Shown in pieces: positions 26,880 through 38,475 of a DNA stretch of 64,000 bases. The stretch's first letter is position 1. Each line of letters begins with the position of its first letter. This DNA is from an uncultured Pelagibacteraceae bacterium (GTDB lineage: Bacteria > Pseudomonadota > Alphaproteobacteria > Pelagibacterales > Pelagibacteraceae): the NCBI GenBank assembly GCA_902560565.1, contig CACEMG010000001.1:62001-126000 (forward strand), read 5' to 3'. The notes beneath the pieces are model-generated. The model saw only the letters and a list, made by a program, of their open reading frames with translations. It did no database searches and was not told the origin of the DNA. The position numbers were made by a program, and so were the translations under genes.

Positions 26880-26894
26880 TATTATCAGATAATA
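26880..26894. repeat. Palindrome between divergent mutM and ubiE
   Basis: TATTATC and GATAATA flank a single A, a perfect 7-bp inverted repeat filling much of the 34-bp gap. Its place between two divergent start codons would suit an operator, though AT-rich palindromes arise by chance. Confidence 0.35.
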
Positions 26895-26904
26895 AAAAAA
26901 AATA

Positions 26905-27609
26905 ATGAAACAAATTTTACAAAATAATAAAGGACTTGTTCAAAAAGTCTTTGACAAAGTATCAAACAAATACGACCTAATGAATGATTTTATGTCGCTA
27001 GGCATACATAGACTTTGGAAAAAAGATTTAATAAATATTATGTCTCCATCAAGAAATACAAAATTGATAGATGTTGCATGCGGAACAGGTGATATTGGGA
27101 AGTTATTCTTAGAGTCTCTTAATTATAAAGGCCAAGTTTACAATGTAGATCCAAATAAAAAAATGATTACTGAAGGGAAAAAAAAGTTCAAGAATATTGA
27201 TAATATTAAATGGTTTGTAAACTCAGCTGAAAATCTAAAATTTAAGGACAATTATTTTGATTTTTATACTATTAGCTTTGGATTAAGAAATACAAAAAAT
27301 ATTGATAAATCGTTAAAGGAAGCTTTTAGAGTACTGAAACCAGGTGGAAAATTTCTTTGCCTTGAATTTTCAAAAGTTCAGAATGAAAATCTTAGAAAAA
27401 TTTATAAAGAGTACTCAAAATTAATACCAAAAATAGGTGATATTGTAGTTGGAGAGAAAGAGCCATATGAGTATCTAGTTGAAAGTATAGATAAATTTAT
27501 TAATCAAGAGGAATTGCTTGATTGCATGAATAAAAATAATTTTACAAATTGCAAATATAGAAATTTTAATGGTGGAATCGTTGCTATACATTCTGGCTGG
27601 AAGGTTTGA
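26905..27609 (+). CDS. ubiE: Ubiquinone biosynthesis C-methyltransferase
   Basis: A 234-residue class I SAM methyltransferase of the UbiE/COQ5 family. FDKVSNKYDLMNDFMSLG is the N-terminal signature, DVACGTGDIG the SAM-binding loop, SFGLRNTKN a family motif and VLKPGGKFLCLEFS the motif near residue 150. It methylates the ubiquinone ring. Its TGA overlaps the ATG of ubiB (TGATG). Confidence 0.96.
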   Translation: MKQILQNNKGLVQKVFDKVSNKYDLMNDFMSLGIHRLWKKDLINIMSPSRNTKLIDVACGTGDIGKLFLESLNYKGQVYNVDPNKKMITEGKKKFKNIDNIKWFVNSAENLKFKDNYFDFYTISFGLRNTKNIDKSLKEAFRVLKPGGKFLCLEFSKVQNENLRKIYKEYSKLIPKIGDIVVGEKEPYEYLVESIDKFINQEELLDCMNKNNFTNCKYRNFNGGIVAIHSGWKV

Positions 27610-29174
27610 TGCTTAGAAAAATTTTTATTTTGTTCAGAATTGCAAGAAGATTAGCTGTATCTGATGCAGTAGAAATAATTTCAAAAATACATCAGCCACC
27701 AATTATTATTAAGACTTTATTAAATATTTTTTCCTTTTCTTTTTCAAAAAAAAATGATTCCCCAAAAAAATCTGATGAAGATAAACTATGTGAGTCTATC
27801 CAGGGTATGGGAACAACTTTCATTAAACTAGGTCAATTTTTAGCAACCAGACCAGATATTATTGGAGAAGAAATTTCAAAAAAATTAGAGAAACTTCAAG
27901 ACAGATTACCTCCATTTTCAATGCAAGATGCTAAAAATATTTTAAAGGAGAGTTTGGGAGAGGATAACTTTAACTCTATTTTAAATCTAAGTGAGCCAGT
28001 AGCTGCAGCTTCTATAGCACAAGTCCATAAAGCTCAAATTAATGAAAATGGCACCATAAAGGACGTTGCTATTAAAATTTTAAGACCTGAAATTAGAAAA
28101 GTTTTTAACGAAGAAATAGATGCGCTAATGCTTCTCGCATACATAATTCAAAGCACAGTAACGAAAACAAAAAGACTTAAGTTGGTAGAAGTAGTTTTTC
28201 TATTAAAAGAAATAACTAATCATGAGATGGATTTAAGGTTTGAGGCAGCTGCTGCAAATGAATTTGCAGAAAATACAAAAAATGATGCTGGTTTCTTTGT
28301 TCCTAAAATCTATTGGAATTATACAAGTGAAAAAGTTTTAGCTTTAGACTGGGTTGATGGTGTATCAATAAGAGAAAAAGATTTGATTAATGACAGAAAC
28401 ATAGATGTAAAAAATATAGCTTCAAATATTATCCAACATTTTCTTAGACATGCGGTAAGAGATGGTTTTTTTCATGCTGATATGCATCAAGGAAACTTAT
28501 TTATAAATGAGAGTGGGCAGATAGTACCAATCGATTTTGGTATAATGGGAAGAATTGACAAACTTAACAGACGATATCTTGCAGAAATTTTATTTGGCTT
28601 TATTCAGAGAGATTATAAAAAAGTTGCTGAAGTACATTTGATTGCAGGCTTAGTACCGAAAAATGTTAATGTAGATGAACTTGCTCAAGCTTTGAGATCA
28701 ATTGGTGAACCAATCTTTGGTCAATCAGTTAAGGATATTTCAGGTGGTAGATTACTTAAGCAGTTATTCGATATTACAGAAAAATTTAATATGCCAACTC
28801 AACCTCAGCTACTTTTGTTACAAAAAACAATGGTAGTAGTAGAAGGAGTCGCAAGAAAACTTAATCCAGAAACTAATATATGGGAGACTTCGAGACCAGT
28901 ATTAGAAAAATGGTTGAGAGAAACAAAAGATCCAATTAATAATTTTAAGGAAACCTTAAAGGACTCTGCAGAAGTTTTAAAAAAACTTCCTGAATTACCT
29001 CAAATGATGGAAAAAGCTAATCAAGCACTCACATTCCTTGCAAGTGGTCAAATCCCTCAAAATACAAATTCTTATTCTGCAATGAAAAATAAAGAACTTG
29101 AAATGAAATCTTTTAGAAATCAAAGTATTATTGGTTTATTATTGCTTGTATTTATAGGTTTCATGGTATTTTAA
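27609..29174 (+). CDS. ubiB: Ubiquinone biosynthesis kinase-like protein UbiB
   Basis: A 521-residue UbiB/ADCK-type atypical kinase. The KxGQ signature is IKLGQFLATRPD, the modified Ala-rich loop is AAASIAQVHKA, and catalytic segments are FFHADMHQGNLF and IDFGIMGR. Hydrophobic segments at the extreme C-terminus anchor it to the membrane. I start at the ATG overlapping the ubiE stop; an in-frame TTG lies one codon upstream. UbiB is needed for ubiquinone synthesis, probably by extracting or presenting lipid intermediates. Confidence 0.95.
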   Translation: MLRKIFILFRIARRLAVSDAVEIISKIHQPPIIIKTLLNIFSFSFSKKNDSPKKSDEDKLCESIQGMGTTFIKLGQFLATRPDIIGEEISKKLEKLQDRLPPFSMQDAKNILKESLGEDNFNSILNLSEPVAAASIAQVHKAQINENGTIKDVAIKILRPEIRKVFNEEIDALMLLAYIIQSTVTKTKRLKLVEVVFLLKEITNHEMDLRFEAAAANEFAENTKNDAGFFVPKIYWNYTSEKVLALDWVDGVSIREKDLINDRNIDVKNIASNIIQHFLRHAVRDGFFHADMHQGNLFINESGQIVPIDFGIMGRIDKLNRRYLAEILFGFIQRDYKKVAEVHLIAGLVPKNVNVDELAQALRSIGEPIFGQSVKDISGGRLLKQLFDITEKFNMPTQPQLLLLQKTMVVVEGVARKLNPETNIWETSRPVLEKWLRETKDPINNFKETLKDSAEVLKKLPELPQMMEKANQALTFLASGQIPQNTNSYSAMKNKELEMKSFRNQSIIGLLLLVFIGFMVF

Positions 29175-29181
29175 TCTCTCA

Positions 29182-30381
29182 ATGAGTGAATTAAAAAATA
29201 AAAAAATTTTATTAGTAATAACAGGAGGAATCGCAGCCTATAAATCTTTGGAATTAATTAGACTTCTAAAAAAAAAAGGAAGCTTAGTTAAAACAATTCT
29301 ATCAAAGAATGCTCATAAATTTGTAACACCCCTCTCAGTTAGCTCGTTATCTCAAGAAAAGGTTTATTCAGATTTGTTTGACCCAACTTCTGAAGCTGAA
29401 ATGGATCATATTTCGTTATCTAGATGGGCAGATATAATATTAATTGCTCCTGCAACTGCAAATACGTTATCAAAAATTTCAAATGCTAACGCAGATGATT
29501 TAGCTTCAACTGTACTTTTGGCTGCTGATAAGGAATTTTTTATTGCACCAGCCATGAATGTAAGAATGTGGGAAAATAAATCTAATAAAAACAATGTAAG
29601 TATTTTAAAAAATATGGGACATGAGTTTATAGGTCCAGATATTGGTGACATGGCATGTGGTGAATATGGTGAGGGCAAGATGACGGAACCACCAGAAATC
29701 CTTAAACATTTGGAGGCTAAATTTAAAGAATTAAAAAATAATAATGGCCTTAAGGCACTTGTAACTGCTGGACCTACTAAGGAATTTATTGATCCGGTGA
29801 GATATATAACAAATAAATCAAGTGGCAAACAAGGATATGAAATAGCAAATTTGCTTAAAAGAAGTGGTTTTAATACAACTCTTATATCTGGTCCTACACA
29901 ACTAGATTCAATTAAAGGTGTTAATACGATAAATATTAATTCAGCAAAAGAAATGTTTGATGCAGTAATTGAAAATCTACCAGTAGATGTAGCAATTTTC
30001 TCTGCTGCTGTTGCAGATTTTAAAGTCAAAGATATATCTGAAACTAAAATTAAAAATAAAGAAAATTACAACCTTAGTTTAGAAAAGAATATTGATATTC
30101 TAAAACATGTTTCAAACCATAATTCTTTAAGACCTAAGTTAGTTATAGGTTTTTCTGCTGAAACAAACGACATAATCGAAAATTCACAAAAAAAAATTAA
30201 TGAAAAAAACTGTGATTGGTTGATAGCTAACGATGTTTCGAATCAAGAAATAGGCTTTGACTCTGACTTCAATGAAGTAAGCATCTTATATAAAAATGGA
30301 GAAATTGAAAAAATTTCAAAAGATAAAAAATCTGTAATTGCCAACAAAATTGTAAAAAAAATTGTTTCAAATCTGGAATAA
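29182..30381 (+). CDS. coaBC: Bifunctional phosphopantothenoylcysteine decarboxylase/synthetase
   Basis: A 399-residue fusion for two steps of coenzyme A synthesis. The N-terminal FMN decarboxylase (CoaC) has PAMN in IAPAMNVRMW and the catalytic Cys in MACGEYGEGKM. The C-terminal synthetase (CoaB) begins near residue 190 with TAGPTKEFIDPVRYI and includes SAAVADF. Both halves are complete. It lies 3 bp before dut. Confidence 0.96.
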   Translation: MSELKNKKILLVITGGIAAYKSLELIRLLKKKGSLVKTILSKNAHKFVTPLSVSSLSQEKVYSDLFDPTSEAEMDHISLSRWADIILIAPATANTLSKISNANADDLASTVLLAADKEFFIAPAMNVRMWENKSNKNNVSILKNMGHEFIGPDIGDMACGEYGEGKMTEPPEILKHLEAKFKELKNNNGLKALVTAGPTKEFIDPVRYITNKSSGKQGYEIANLLKRSGFNTTLISGPTQLDSIKGVNTININSAKEMFDAVIENLPVDVAIFSAAVADFKVKDISETKIKNKENYNLSLEKNIDILKHVSNHNSLRPKLVIGFSAETNDIIENSQKKINEKNCDWLIANDVSNQEIGFDSDFNEVSILYKNGEIEKISKDKKSVIANKIVKKIVSNLE

Positions 30382-30384
30382 TTA

Positions 30385-30822
30385 ATGGTTAAAGTTTTAA
30401 TAAAAAGGCTTGATCCAAAAGTAAAGTTGCCAAAATATAAAACTAGTGGCTCATCAGGGATGGATTTAATGGCATTTATTAAAAACCCAATTAAAATCAA
30501 GCCTGGCAAATCAGCTTTAATTCCAACTGGAATCTCAATAGCATTTCCTAAGGAATTTGAAATTCAAATAAGACCAAGATCTGGATTAGCAGCCAAACAA
30601 AGCATTGGTGTTCTTAACACTCCAGGAACTATTGACAGTGATTATCGAGGTGAACTTAAAGTAATAATCTTTAATCATGGTGAAAGTGAATTTGTGGTAA
30701 ATTGCGATGATAGAATAGCGCAAATGATTCTTGTACCAGTATTGAAAATTGAATTTGAAGAAGTAAATGAGCTTCCTGAAACAATTAGAGGAAGTGGAGG
30801 TTTTGGTTCTACTGGTAAATGA
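30385..30822 (+). CDS. dut: dUTP diphosphatase
   Basis: A 145-residue trimeric dUTPase, with motifs SSGMDLMA, RPRSGLAAK, GTIDSDYRGE, RIAQMILVP and the C-terminal arm GSGGFGSTGK, all five in order. It hydrolyses dUTP to dUMP and keeps uracil out of DNA. Its stop overlaps the next ATG by 4 bp. Confidence 0.98.
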   Translation: MVKVLIKRLDPKVKLPKYKTSGSSGMDLMAFIKNPIKIKPGKSALIPTGISIAFPKEFEIQIRPRSGLAAKQSIGVLNTPGTIDSDYRGELKVIIFNHGESEFVVNCDDRIAQMILVPVLKIEFEEVNELPETIRGSGGFGSTGK

Positions 30823-31577
30823 GGAAAAATCTTTCCACAAAGCAAATTGAAAAATATTCAAGGCAAATAGTTCTGAAAAATGTTGGAACGATAGGTCAAA
30901 AAAAAATACTTAATTCAAATGTTTTGATTGTGGGCGTAGGTGGTCTTGGGTGTCCAATTGTTGATTATTTAACTAGAGCAGGAGTAGGAAAAATAGGCAT
31001 AGTTGATTATGATAAAGTTGACGCATCAAATATACATCGTCAATCAATTTATACATCGAAGGATGTCGGAAAATATAAAGTTGAGGTATTAAAAAAAAAA
31101 ATAATTGACATTAATCCTGATGTTAAAACTAAAATTTATAAAAATAAAATAACAAAAAAAAACGCTTATAAAATATTAAATCAATTTGATATTATTGTAG
31201 ATGGTTCAGATAATTTTAAGACAAAATTTTTGTTGAATCAATTTGCAAATAAATTAAAAAAAATATTTATAGCTGGTGCTATAAGTAGATATGATGGTCA
31301 TATTTTTTCTTTTAATTTTAAAAGGAGCAATGAGGCGTGTTTAAAATGTTTCTATCAATCAGAAGTTAATGAAGACGTTTTAAACTGCGAAACCGATGGA
31401 ATTTTAGGTCCTGTTGCAGGTATCGTGGGCAATATACAAGCAAATGAAGTTCTTAAATATATATTGGGTTTAAAAAACGAATTAACAAATCAAATCTTGA
31501 TAATAAATCTTTTAAATTTAACTTTTAGACGAACAAGGTTTTCAAAAAAAAAGAATTGTATATGTGGGAAAAAGTAA
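30819..31577 (+). CDS. ThiF/MoeB-family adenylyltransferase (E1-like)
   Basis: A 252-residue E1-like enzyme that adenylates the C-terminus of a sulfur-carrier protein (MoaD or ThiS). The ATP motif is GVGGLGCPIVDYL, with VDYDKVDASNIHRQ and DGSDNFKTKF next. Zinc-binding cysteines are in CLKCFYQ and the terminal CICGKK. The Cys in CETDGILGPV is the position of the catalytic Cys in MoeB/ThiF. Whether it serves molybdopterin or thiamine synthesis is not decided by context. Confidence 0.9.
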   Translation: MRKNLSTKQIEKYSRQIVLKNVGTIGQKKILNSNVLIVGVGGLGCPIVDYLTRAGVGKIGIVDYDKVDASNIHRQSIYTSKDVGKYKVEVLKKKIIDINPDVKTKIYKNKITKKNAYKILNQFDIIVDGSDNFKTKFLLNQFANKLKKIFIAGAISRYDGHIFSFNFKRSNEACLKCFYQSEVNEDVLNCETDGILGPVAGIVGNIQANEVLKYILGLKNELTNQILIINLLNLTFRRTRFSKKKNCICGKK

Positions 31578-32002
31578 TTTTTTTTATTTTAATTTTTTTT
31601 TGTACTTGCGCATTTAGTAATGAAAATTACTACTTAATGCTCAAAAATTCTAAAGTAAATGTAAGAATGGGGCCAGGTTTAGACTATCCTGTAAAATTTA
31701 TTTATAAGAAAAAATATTTACCAGTAAAAGTTATTGATAAAAAAGAGAATTTTCGAAAAGTAATTGACCACAAAAAAAATAGTGGATGGATACATATCTC
31801 TCAATTAAAAAAAATAAATTCTGTAATAGTTTTATCAAACAGAATTCTTTTTAAAAAACCTACTTTTAACTCAAAACCTATTGCAAATATTGAGAGTGGC
31901 AAATTATTTGTACTAGAGAAATGTAAAAAAAATTGGTGTGAGGTAAGCGATAAAAGTTATTCAGGGTGGATTAATATTGATAATGTATGGGGTAAAGATT
32001 AA
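31562..32002 (+). CDS. Secreted SH3-domain protein
   Basis: A 146-residue protein with an N-terminal signal (MWEKVIFFILIFFC, cleaved near AFS) and two bacterial SH3-like repeats: SKVNVRMGPGLDYPVKF near residues 28-44 and the second around LFKKPTFNSKPIA. Such proteins bind peptidoglycan or other wall components. The ATG at 31562 is chosen over an upstream TTG because it begins the signal peptide. It overlaps the ThiF-like gene by 16 bp and abuts the convergent DUF2061 gene exactly. Confidence 0.85.
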   Translation: MWEKVIFFILIFFCTCAFSNENYYLMLKNSKVNVRMGPGLDYPVKFIYKKKYLPVKVIDKKENFRKVIDHKKNSGWIHISQLKKINSVIVLSNRILFKKPTFNSKPIANIESGKLFVLEKCKKNWCEVSDKSYSGWINIDNVWGKD

Positions 32003-32251
32003 TTATTTTTTTTTACTCATTTTGCTTGTCCAGATTTTGTCTAGCACAAAGTACCATACCGCGTTAGCTAAAGGCTCAACAATTGCATCGGTCAATGCAA
32101 TCATAAACGATACGTCTGCTATTAACATTAAAACTGTAATAGCAATTGCAAAGTGTCCTATGGTGTAGATTAGAGTTCTTAATAATGAACCCTTGTTACT
32201 ATCATAAAATGATTTGCTAGTTTGAAATATGCCTCTAGTTAACTCTGTCAT
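32003..32251 (-). CDS. DUF2061-type small membrane protein
   Basis: An 82-residue protein with two hydrophobic helices and the DUF2061 pattern (SLLRTLIYTIGHF, ALTDAIVEPLANAVWYF). Function is unknown; in other bacteria such domains sit beside sulfate activation genes, but here the neighbour is katG. Its stop codon abuts the stop of the SH3 protein with no spacer. The katG stop lies 14 bp upstream of its start on the same strand. Confidence 0.7.
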   Translation of the reverse strand: MTELTRGIFQTSKSFYDSNKGSLLRTLIYTIGHFAIAITVLMLIADVSFMIALTDAIVEPLANAVWYFVLDKIWTSKMSKKK

Positions 32252-32265
32252 AAAATGATTATAGC

Positions 32266-34513
<2,248 letters not shown>

Positions 34514-34516
34514 TAT

Positions 34517-34533
34517 ATTAGAATGATTCTAAA
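34517..34533. promoter_or_regulatory. Irr-type iron control element (ICE box) at katG
   Basis: The site reads TTAGAA-TGA-TTCTAA (34518-34532) with one further A on each side, nearly identical to the alphaproteobacterial ICE consensus TTTAGAA-N3-TTCTAAA. It lies 3 bp upstream of the katG -35 and 42 bp downstream of the irr stop. It would place katG under heme/iron control by Irr. Confidence 0.65.
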
Positions 34534-34574
34534 GTGTTTTTTTGTCCTACTTTATTAAATGTGAATAATTATTG

Positions 34575-34988
34575 TTATTTATTAGAAACTTTAACCAAAA
34601 CCTCTATTGATTTAATTTTTTTTCCCGGGAGGCTTTTTCTCAATTTTATTTCCTCTACATCCTTATCATGAAAATCTACTAGCTCATTAGTAGTCTCATT
34701 ATAAAAATGATGATGATTTGTTACATTGGTATCAAAATATGTTTTATCAGAATTTAATGAAATTTCCTTTAAGTAGCCTTTATTCTTAAAGGCGTTAATC
34801 GTATTATAAATTGTAGCTTGAGATATTTTAATATCTAATTTCTTTTTTAAAATTTTTCGAAGATCATCAATAGTAAAATGAAAAGTTTTTTTTCTATCAA
34901 AAAGAATCTCACACATTTTTAATCTTTGCTTAGTAGGTCTTAAGCCTGCAGATCTTAATTTTTCCTCAAAATGAGTATTATTATTCAT
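34575..34988 (-). CDS. irr: Fur-family iron response regulator Irr
   Basis: A 137-residue Fur-superfamily regulator: winged-helix domain LRPTKQRLKMCEILF and SQATIYNTINAFK, then a dimerisation domain with the triple histidine TNHHHFYNETT (His92-94), the heme/metal site typical of Irr. Irr senses heme status and represses or activates iron-related genes through ICE boxes. The gene is upstream of katG and divergent from fabA, matching the irr-fabA-fabB-fabI layout of rhizobia. Confidence 0.88.
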   Translation of the reverse strand: MNNNTHFEEKLRSAGLRPTKQRLKMCEILFDRKKTFHFTIDDLRKILKKKLDIKISQATIYNTINAFKNKGYLKEISLNSDKTYFDTNVTNHHHFYNETTNELVDFHDKDVEEIKLRKSLPGKKIKSIEVLVKVSNK

Positions 34989-35065
34989 TATTTAGCCTAA
35001 TTTATCAGTTCAAATCTGATTGTATATTGTAAATTATCTAAATACAGTATTAAAGAACAAATTTT

Positions 35066-35569
35066 ATGATAAAAAAATCAGCATACAATTACGATGACCT
35101 AATAAAGTGCGGTAATGGTGAGCTTTTTGGACCTGGGAATGCAAAACTTCCATTGCCACCAATGCTGATGTTTGACAGAATTACAGAAATTGAGGAAAAT
35201 AAAGGAGCTTTTAAAAAAGGAGTTTTAAAAGCAGAACTAGACATTAAAAATGAATTATGGTTTTTTGATTGTCATTTTAAAGAGGACCCAGTTATGCCTG
35301 GATGCTTAGGACTTGATGCAATGTGGCAACTGGTTGGATTTTATTTAGGTTGGCTTGGAAACCCTGGAAGAGGAAGAGCGTTAGGAGTTGGGGCAGTTAA
35401 GTTTACAGGTGAAGTTTTAAAAAATGTAAAAATTGCAACATATGAAATTGATATGAAGAGAATTTTAGTAAAAGAAGGTACGACAGTAGGTTTAGCAAAC
35501 GGAATTCTTAAAGCTGATGATAAAAAAATTTATTCTGCTGAAAATTTGAAAGTTGGATTGTTTAAATAA
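35066..35569 (+). CDS. fabA: 3-hydroxydecanoyl-ACP dehydratase/isomerase
   Basis: A 167-residue hotdog enzyme that introduces the cis double bond in unsaturated fatty acid synthesis. The catalytic His70 and Asp84 lie in [20 protein letters not shown]. It heads fabA-fabB-fabI; the fabA stop shares a base with the fabB ATG. The 77-bp gap to irr must hold divergent promoters, but none stands out. Confidence 0.97.
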   Translation: MIKKSAYNYDDLIKCGNGELFGPGNAKLPLPPMLMFDRITEIEENKGAFKKGVLKAELDIKNELWFFDCHFKEDPVMPGCLGLDAMWQLVGFYLGWLGNPGRGRALGVGAVKFTGEVLKNVKIATYEIDMKRILVKEGTTVGLANGILKADDKKIYSAENLKVGLFK

Positions 35570-36780
35570 TGAAAAGAGTTGTAGTAACTGGAATTGGTGT
35601 GGTTTCTTGTTTGGGTAATAATCAAGAAGAAGTTTACAATTCTCTTATAAATTCAAAATCTGGCATTACTTTTTCTGAAGAGTATAAAGAATTTAATCTT
35701 AAGAGCCATGTTCATGGATTGCCAAATATAAAATTAGAGGACCACGTAGATAGAAAAGTTATTAGATTTATGGGTAAAGGTTCAGCTTACAATTATATAG
35801 CTATGAACGAAGCTGTAAAAGACTCTGGTTTAGAGGAAAAAGACGTAAGTAATATTTCTACAGGAATGGTAATGGGGTCGGGGGGACCTTCAATTGAAAA
35901 CGTCATTTTAGCTGCAGATAAAACTAGAGAAAAAAATCCAAAAAAAATGGGACCATTCGTAGTACCAAGAACTATGGCAAGTACTGCATCCGCAACACTA
36001 GCAGTACCATTTAAAATAAAAGGTGTAAATTATACGATAAGTTCTGCATGTGCTACTAGTGGACACTGTATAGGTAATGCAATGGAATTAATTCAATTAG
36101 GAAAACAGAATGTTATCTTTGCAGGCGGCAGCGATGAAGTTCACTTTGCAATGACAGCAATGTTTGATGCGATGACAGCTTTGTCATCTAAATACAATGA
36201 TACACCAGATAAAGCATCAAGACCTTATGATAAAACAAGAGATGGTTTTGTTATTTCAGGTGGTGGTGGTGTTTTAGTGCTTGAAGAATATGAACATGCA
36301 AAAGCAAGAGGTGCAAAAATTTATGCAGAATTAACTGGCTATGGTGCAACATCTGATGGTTACGATATGGTAGCTCCATCTGGAGAAGGTGCGGTTAGAT
36401 GTATGCAAATGGCGTTAAAAACAGCAAAAAATAAAATTGATTATATAAATACTCACGGAACATCTACGCCTGTTGGAGATATAACTGAATTAAAGGCAGT
36501 AGGTGAAGTATTTAAAGATTATAAACCGAAAATAAGTTCAACTAAATCATTATCTGGGCACTCCTTAGGGGCCACTTCAGTTCATGAAGCTGTTTATAGT
36601 TTAATAATGATGAAAAATAATTTTATTTCAGCTTCTGCAAATATTATTGATATGGATGATGAAGCAAAAAAATATCCAATTGTTACAAAAGTAGAAAAAG
36701 ATGTTTCCTTAAATTCTATAATGTCTAATAGTTTTGGTTTTGGTGGAACAAATGCAACTTTAGTTTTTGAGAAAGTTTAA
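35569..36780 (+). CDS. fabB: 3-oxoacyl-ACP synthase I
   Basis: A 403-residue condensing enzyme. The nucleophile Cys161 is in [11 protein letters not shown]; the two catalytic histidines are in [11 protein letters not shown] and [12 protein letters not shown]. FabB extends the unsaturated acyl chain made by FabA. Translation is coupled to both neighbours (1-bp overlap before, 2-bp gap after). Confidence 0.97.
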   Translation: MKRVVVTGIGVVSCLGNNQEEVYNSLINSKSGITFSEEYKEFNLKSHVHGLPNIKLEDHVDRKVIRFMGKGSAYNYIAMNEAVKDSGLEEKDVSNISTGMVMGSGGPSIENVILAADKTREKNPKKMGPFVVPRTMASTASATLAVPFKIKGVNYTISSACATSGHCIGNAMELIQLGKQNVIFAGGSDEVHFAMTAMFDAMTALSSKYNDTPDKASRPYDKTRDGFVISGGGGVLVLEEYEHAKARGAKIYAELTGYGATSDGYDMVAPSGEGAVRCMQMALKTAKNKIDYINTHGTSTPVGDITELKAVGEVFKDYKPKISSTKSLSGHSLGATSVHEAVYSLIMMKNNFISASANIIDMDDEAKKYPIVTKVEKDVSLNSIMSNSFGFGGTNATLVFEKV

Positions 36781-36782
36781 TA

Positions 36783-37568
36783 ATGAGCTTAATGAAAGGC
36801 AAAAAAGGATTAATCATGGGCGTTGCCAATGAAAGATCTATTGCGTGGGGGATATCACAAAAATTAGCTGAAGCTGGGGCGGAATTAGCTTTTACATATT
36901 TAGGAGATGCTCTTAAAAAAAGAGTAGTTCCATTAGCAGAAAAATTAAATTCAAATTTAACTTTTAGTTGTGATGTTGAAAAGAAAGAGGAAGTTCTAAA
37001 ACTTTTTGAGGATGTAAAGTCTAAATGGGGCGAGATTGACTTTGTGGTGCATGCTATAGCATTTTCAGATAAATCTGAATTATCAGGAGAATATCTAAAT
37101 ACAACAAGAGAAAACTTTTTAAGAAGTATGTTAATTTCATGTTTTTCATTTACAGAGGTTGCAAAAGAAGCATCAAAAATAATGAAGCAAGGCGGAAGTA
37201 TGATTACCTTAAGTTATGAAGCAAATAAAGCTATACCAAATTATAATGTAATGGGTGTTTGCAAAGCTGCTTTAGAGGCAAGTGTAAAATATCTTGCAAG
37301 AGATCTTGGTTCTAAAGGAGTTAGAGTAAATGCTATAAGTGCAGGTCCAATTAAAACCTTGGCAGCATCTGCAATTGGTGATGCAAAATTTTTATATAAG
37401 TGGAATGCTGATCACTCTTTTTTAAAAAGAAATGTAGATAATCTTGATGTTGGAAATTCAGCTTTATATCTATTAAGCGATATGGCTAGTGGAGTTACAG
37501 GTGAAATTCATTACGTAGATGCTGGGTACAATAAAGTCGGGATGCCTGACCCAAAAAATATAACATAA
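36783..37568 (+). CDS. fabI: Enoyl-ACP reductase (NADH)
   Basis: A 261-residue short-chain dehydrogenase of the FabI type, recognised by GVANERSIAWGI at the NADH site, the Tyr-x6-Lys pair in NYNVMGVCKAALE and the AGPIKTLAASAI loop. It carries out the last reduction of fatty acid elongation. It completes the fabABI operon. Confidence 0.96.
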   Translation: MSLMKGKKGLIMGVANERSIAWGISQKLAEAGAELAFTYLGDALKKRVVPLAEKLNSNLTFSCDVEKKEEVLKLFEDVKSKWGEIDFVVHAIAFSDKSELSGEYLNTTRENFLRSMLISCFSFTEVAKEASKIMKQGGSMITLSYEANKAIPNYNVMGVCKAALEASVKYLARDLGSKGVRVNAISAGPIKTLAASAIGDAKFLYKWNADHSFLKRNVDNLDVGNSALYLLSDMASGVTGEIHYVDAGYNKVGMPDPKNIT

Positions 37569-37571
37569 TCA

Positions 37572-37724
37572 ATGTTAATTCTAATTTGGTTCATTGTTTG
37601 TATTATATTTTATATCGTTCAAATGATACTTGGCGACTCTGGACATGCACTCGAAGTATTTGCTTTAGTAAGTGCTATGGCTATTTTCTTAATAAGCAAA
37701 ATTAAACACAAAATAAATAAATAG
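37572..37724 (+). CDS. 50-residue two-helix membrane protein
   Basis: An ATG 3 bp after the fabI stop opens a 50-codon frame. The product has two hydrophobic helices (starting MLILIWFIVCIIFYIV and ALEVFALVSAMAIFLI) joined by a polar turn GDSGH, with a basic tail. The spacing and balanced polar turn suggest a real gene cotranscribed with fabI. I do not recognise a family. Confidence 0.55.
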   Translation: MLILIWFIVCIIFYIVQMILGDSGHALEVFALVSAMAIFLISKIKHKINK

Positions 37725-37756
37725 TACTGTTCTGTTGCCGGGTGCCTATAGCTTAA

Positions 37757-38425
37757 TTACCATGTAAAGAATTTTTTATTTTCAATAGGTTCGATTTTAT
37801 TTTTCCAATAATCATATTGTTCTTTAAATTCTTTTCTATGCGATTCTCCATGCATCTCACAAAAAATTATATCAATTTTTTCTAAGTTTTTAATTATTTC
37901 AGGTAAAATTTTATACTCGTGACCTTCGATATCTATTTTTAAAAAATTAATATTTTTATGATTTCCTAAAATTGATTTTATATTCTCTGTTTTTACTTTT
38001 TTAAACTTTTTATTTGATATATTGCTTTTGATTTTTTCTAGAGTTGAGCTTTCAGAAAGTGACATATTTCTAAAATTTTTTTCAAACTTGTGATAGTATA
38101 AGTTACTAAATCCGTCTGTATTAGAAACCGCTGATTCATAGATCGTAATTTTTAATTCTTTAGCAAAAATTTTATTTAGTATTAAAGCACAATAAGGATT
38201 TGGCTCATAGATATCGATTTTACATTTAAATTTATCGAAAATATAACAAGACACTACGCCATTGTTTCCACCAATATCTATTACAAATGAATTCGAGTCT
38301 AATTTTAATCTATCAAGAGATTTAAGTTTTTCCCTATATCTAGTTAATTTATAAAAAAAATTTTTTCTTATAAATTTAAATCTAAATAGAAAACACCAGA
38401 TTTTTTCTCTAAGATTTAATTTCAT
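37757..38425 (-). CDS. FkbM-family SAM methyltransferase
   Basis: A 222-residue methyltransferase with FVIDIGGNNGVVSCYIF as the SAM-binding loop, EPNPYCALILNK as motif II, and the FkbM signature FLKIDIEGHEYKIL. FkbM enzymes O-methylate sugars or secondary metabolites; the target is unknown. I start at ATG 38425 and not at the in-frame TTG four codons upstream. It lies 50 bp downstream of the Cys-tail gene on the same strand. Confidence 0.85.
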   Translation of the reverse strand: MKLNLREKIWCFLFRFKFIRKNFFYKLTRYREKLKSLDRLKLDSNSFVIDIGGNNGVVSCYIFDKFKCKIDIYEPNPYCALILNKIFAKELKITIYESAVSNTDGFSNLYYHKFEKNFRNMSLSESSTLEKIKSNISNKKFKKVKTENIKSILGNHKNINFLKIDIEGHEYKILPEIIKNLEKIDIIFCEMHGESHRKEFKEQYDYWKNKIEPIENKKFFTW

Positions 38426-38475
38426 TAGAGCTTTCAAAATTGTTTGGTTTAAAAATCAATTTTTTGATATTAATT

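Noticed and set aside
29406..30029. 207-codon open frame antisense to coaBC
   Set aside because: Its codons mirror the real coaBC frame; no start signal, and the protein looks like reversed coding sequence with no domain.
37730..37756. tRNA-like fragment (GGTGCCTATAGCTTAATTA) between the small membrane gene and the FkbM gene
   Set aside because: Only a vague likeness to a tRNA 5' end; no anticodon arm, T-arm or matching acceptor strand follows.
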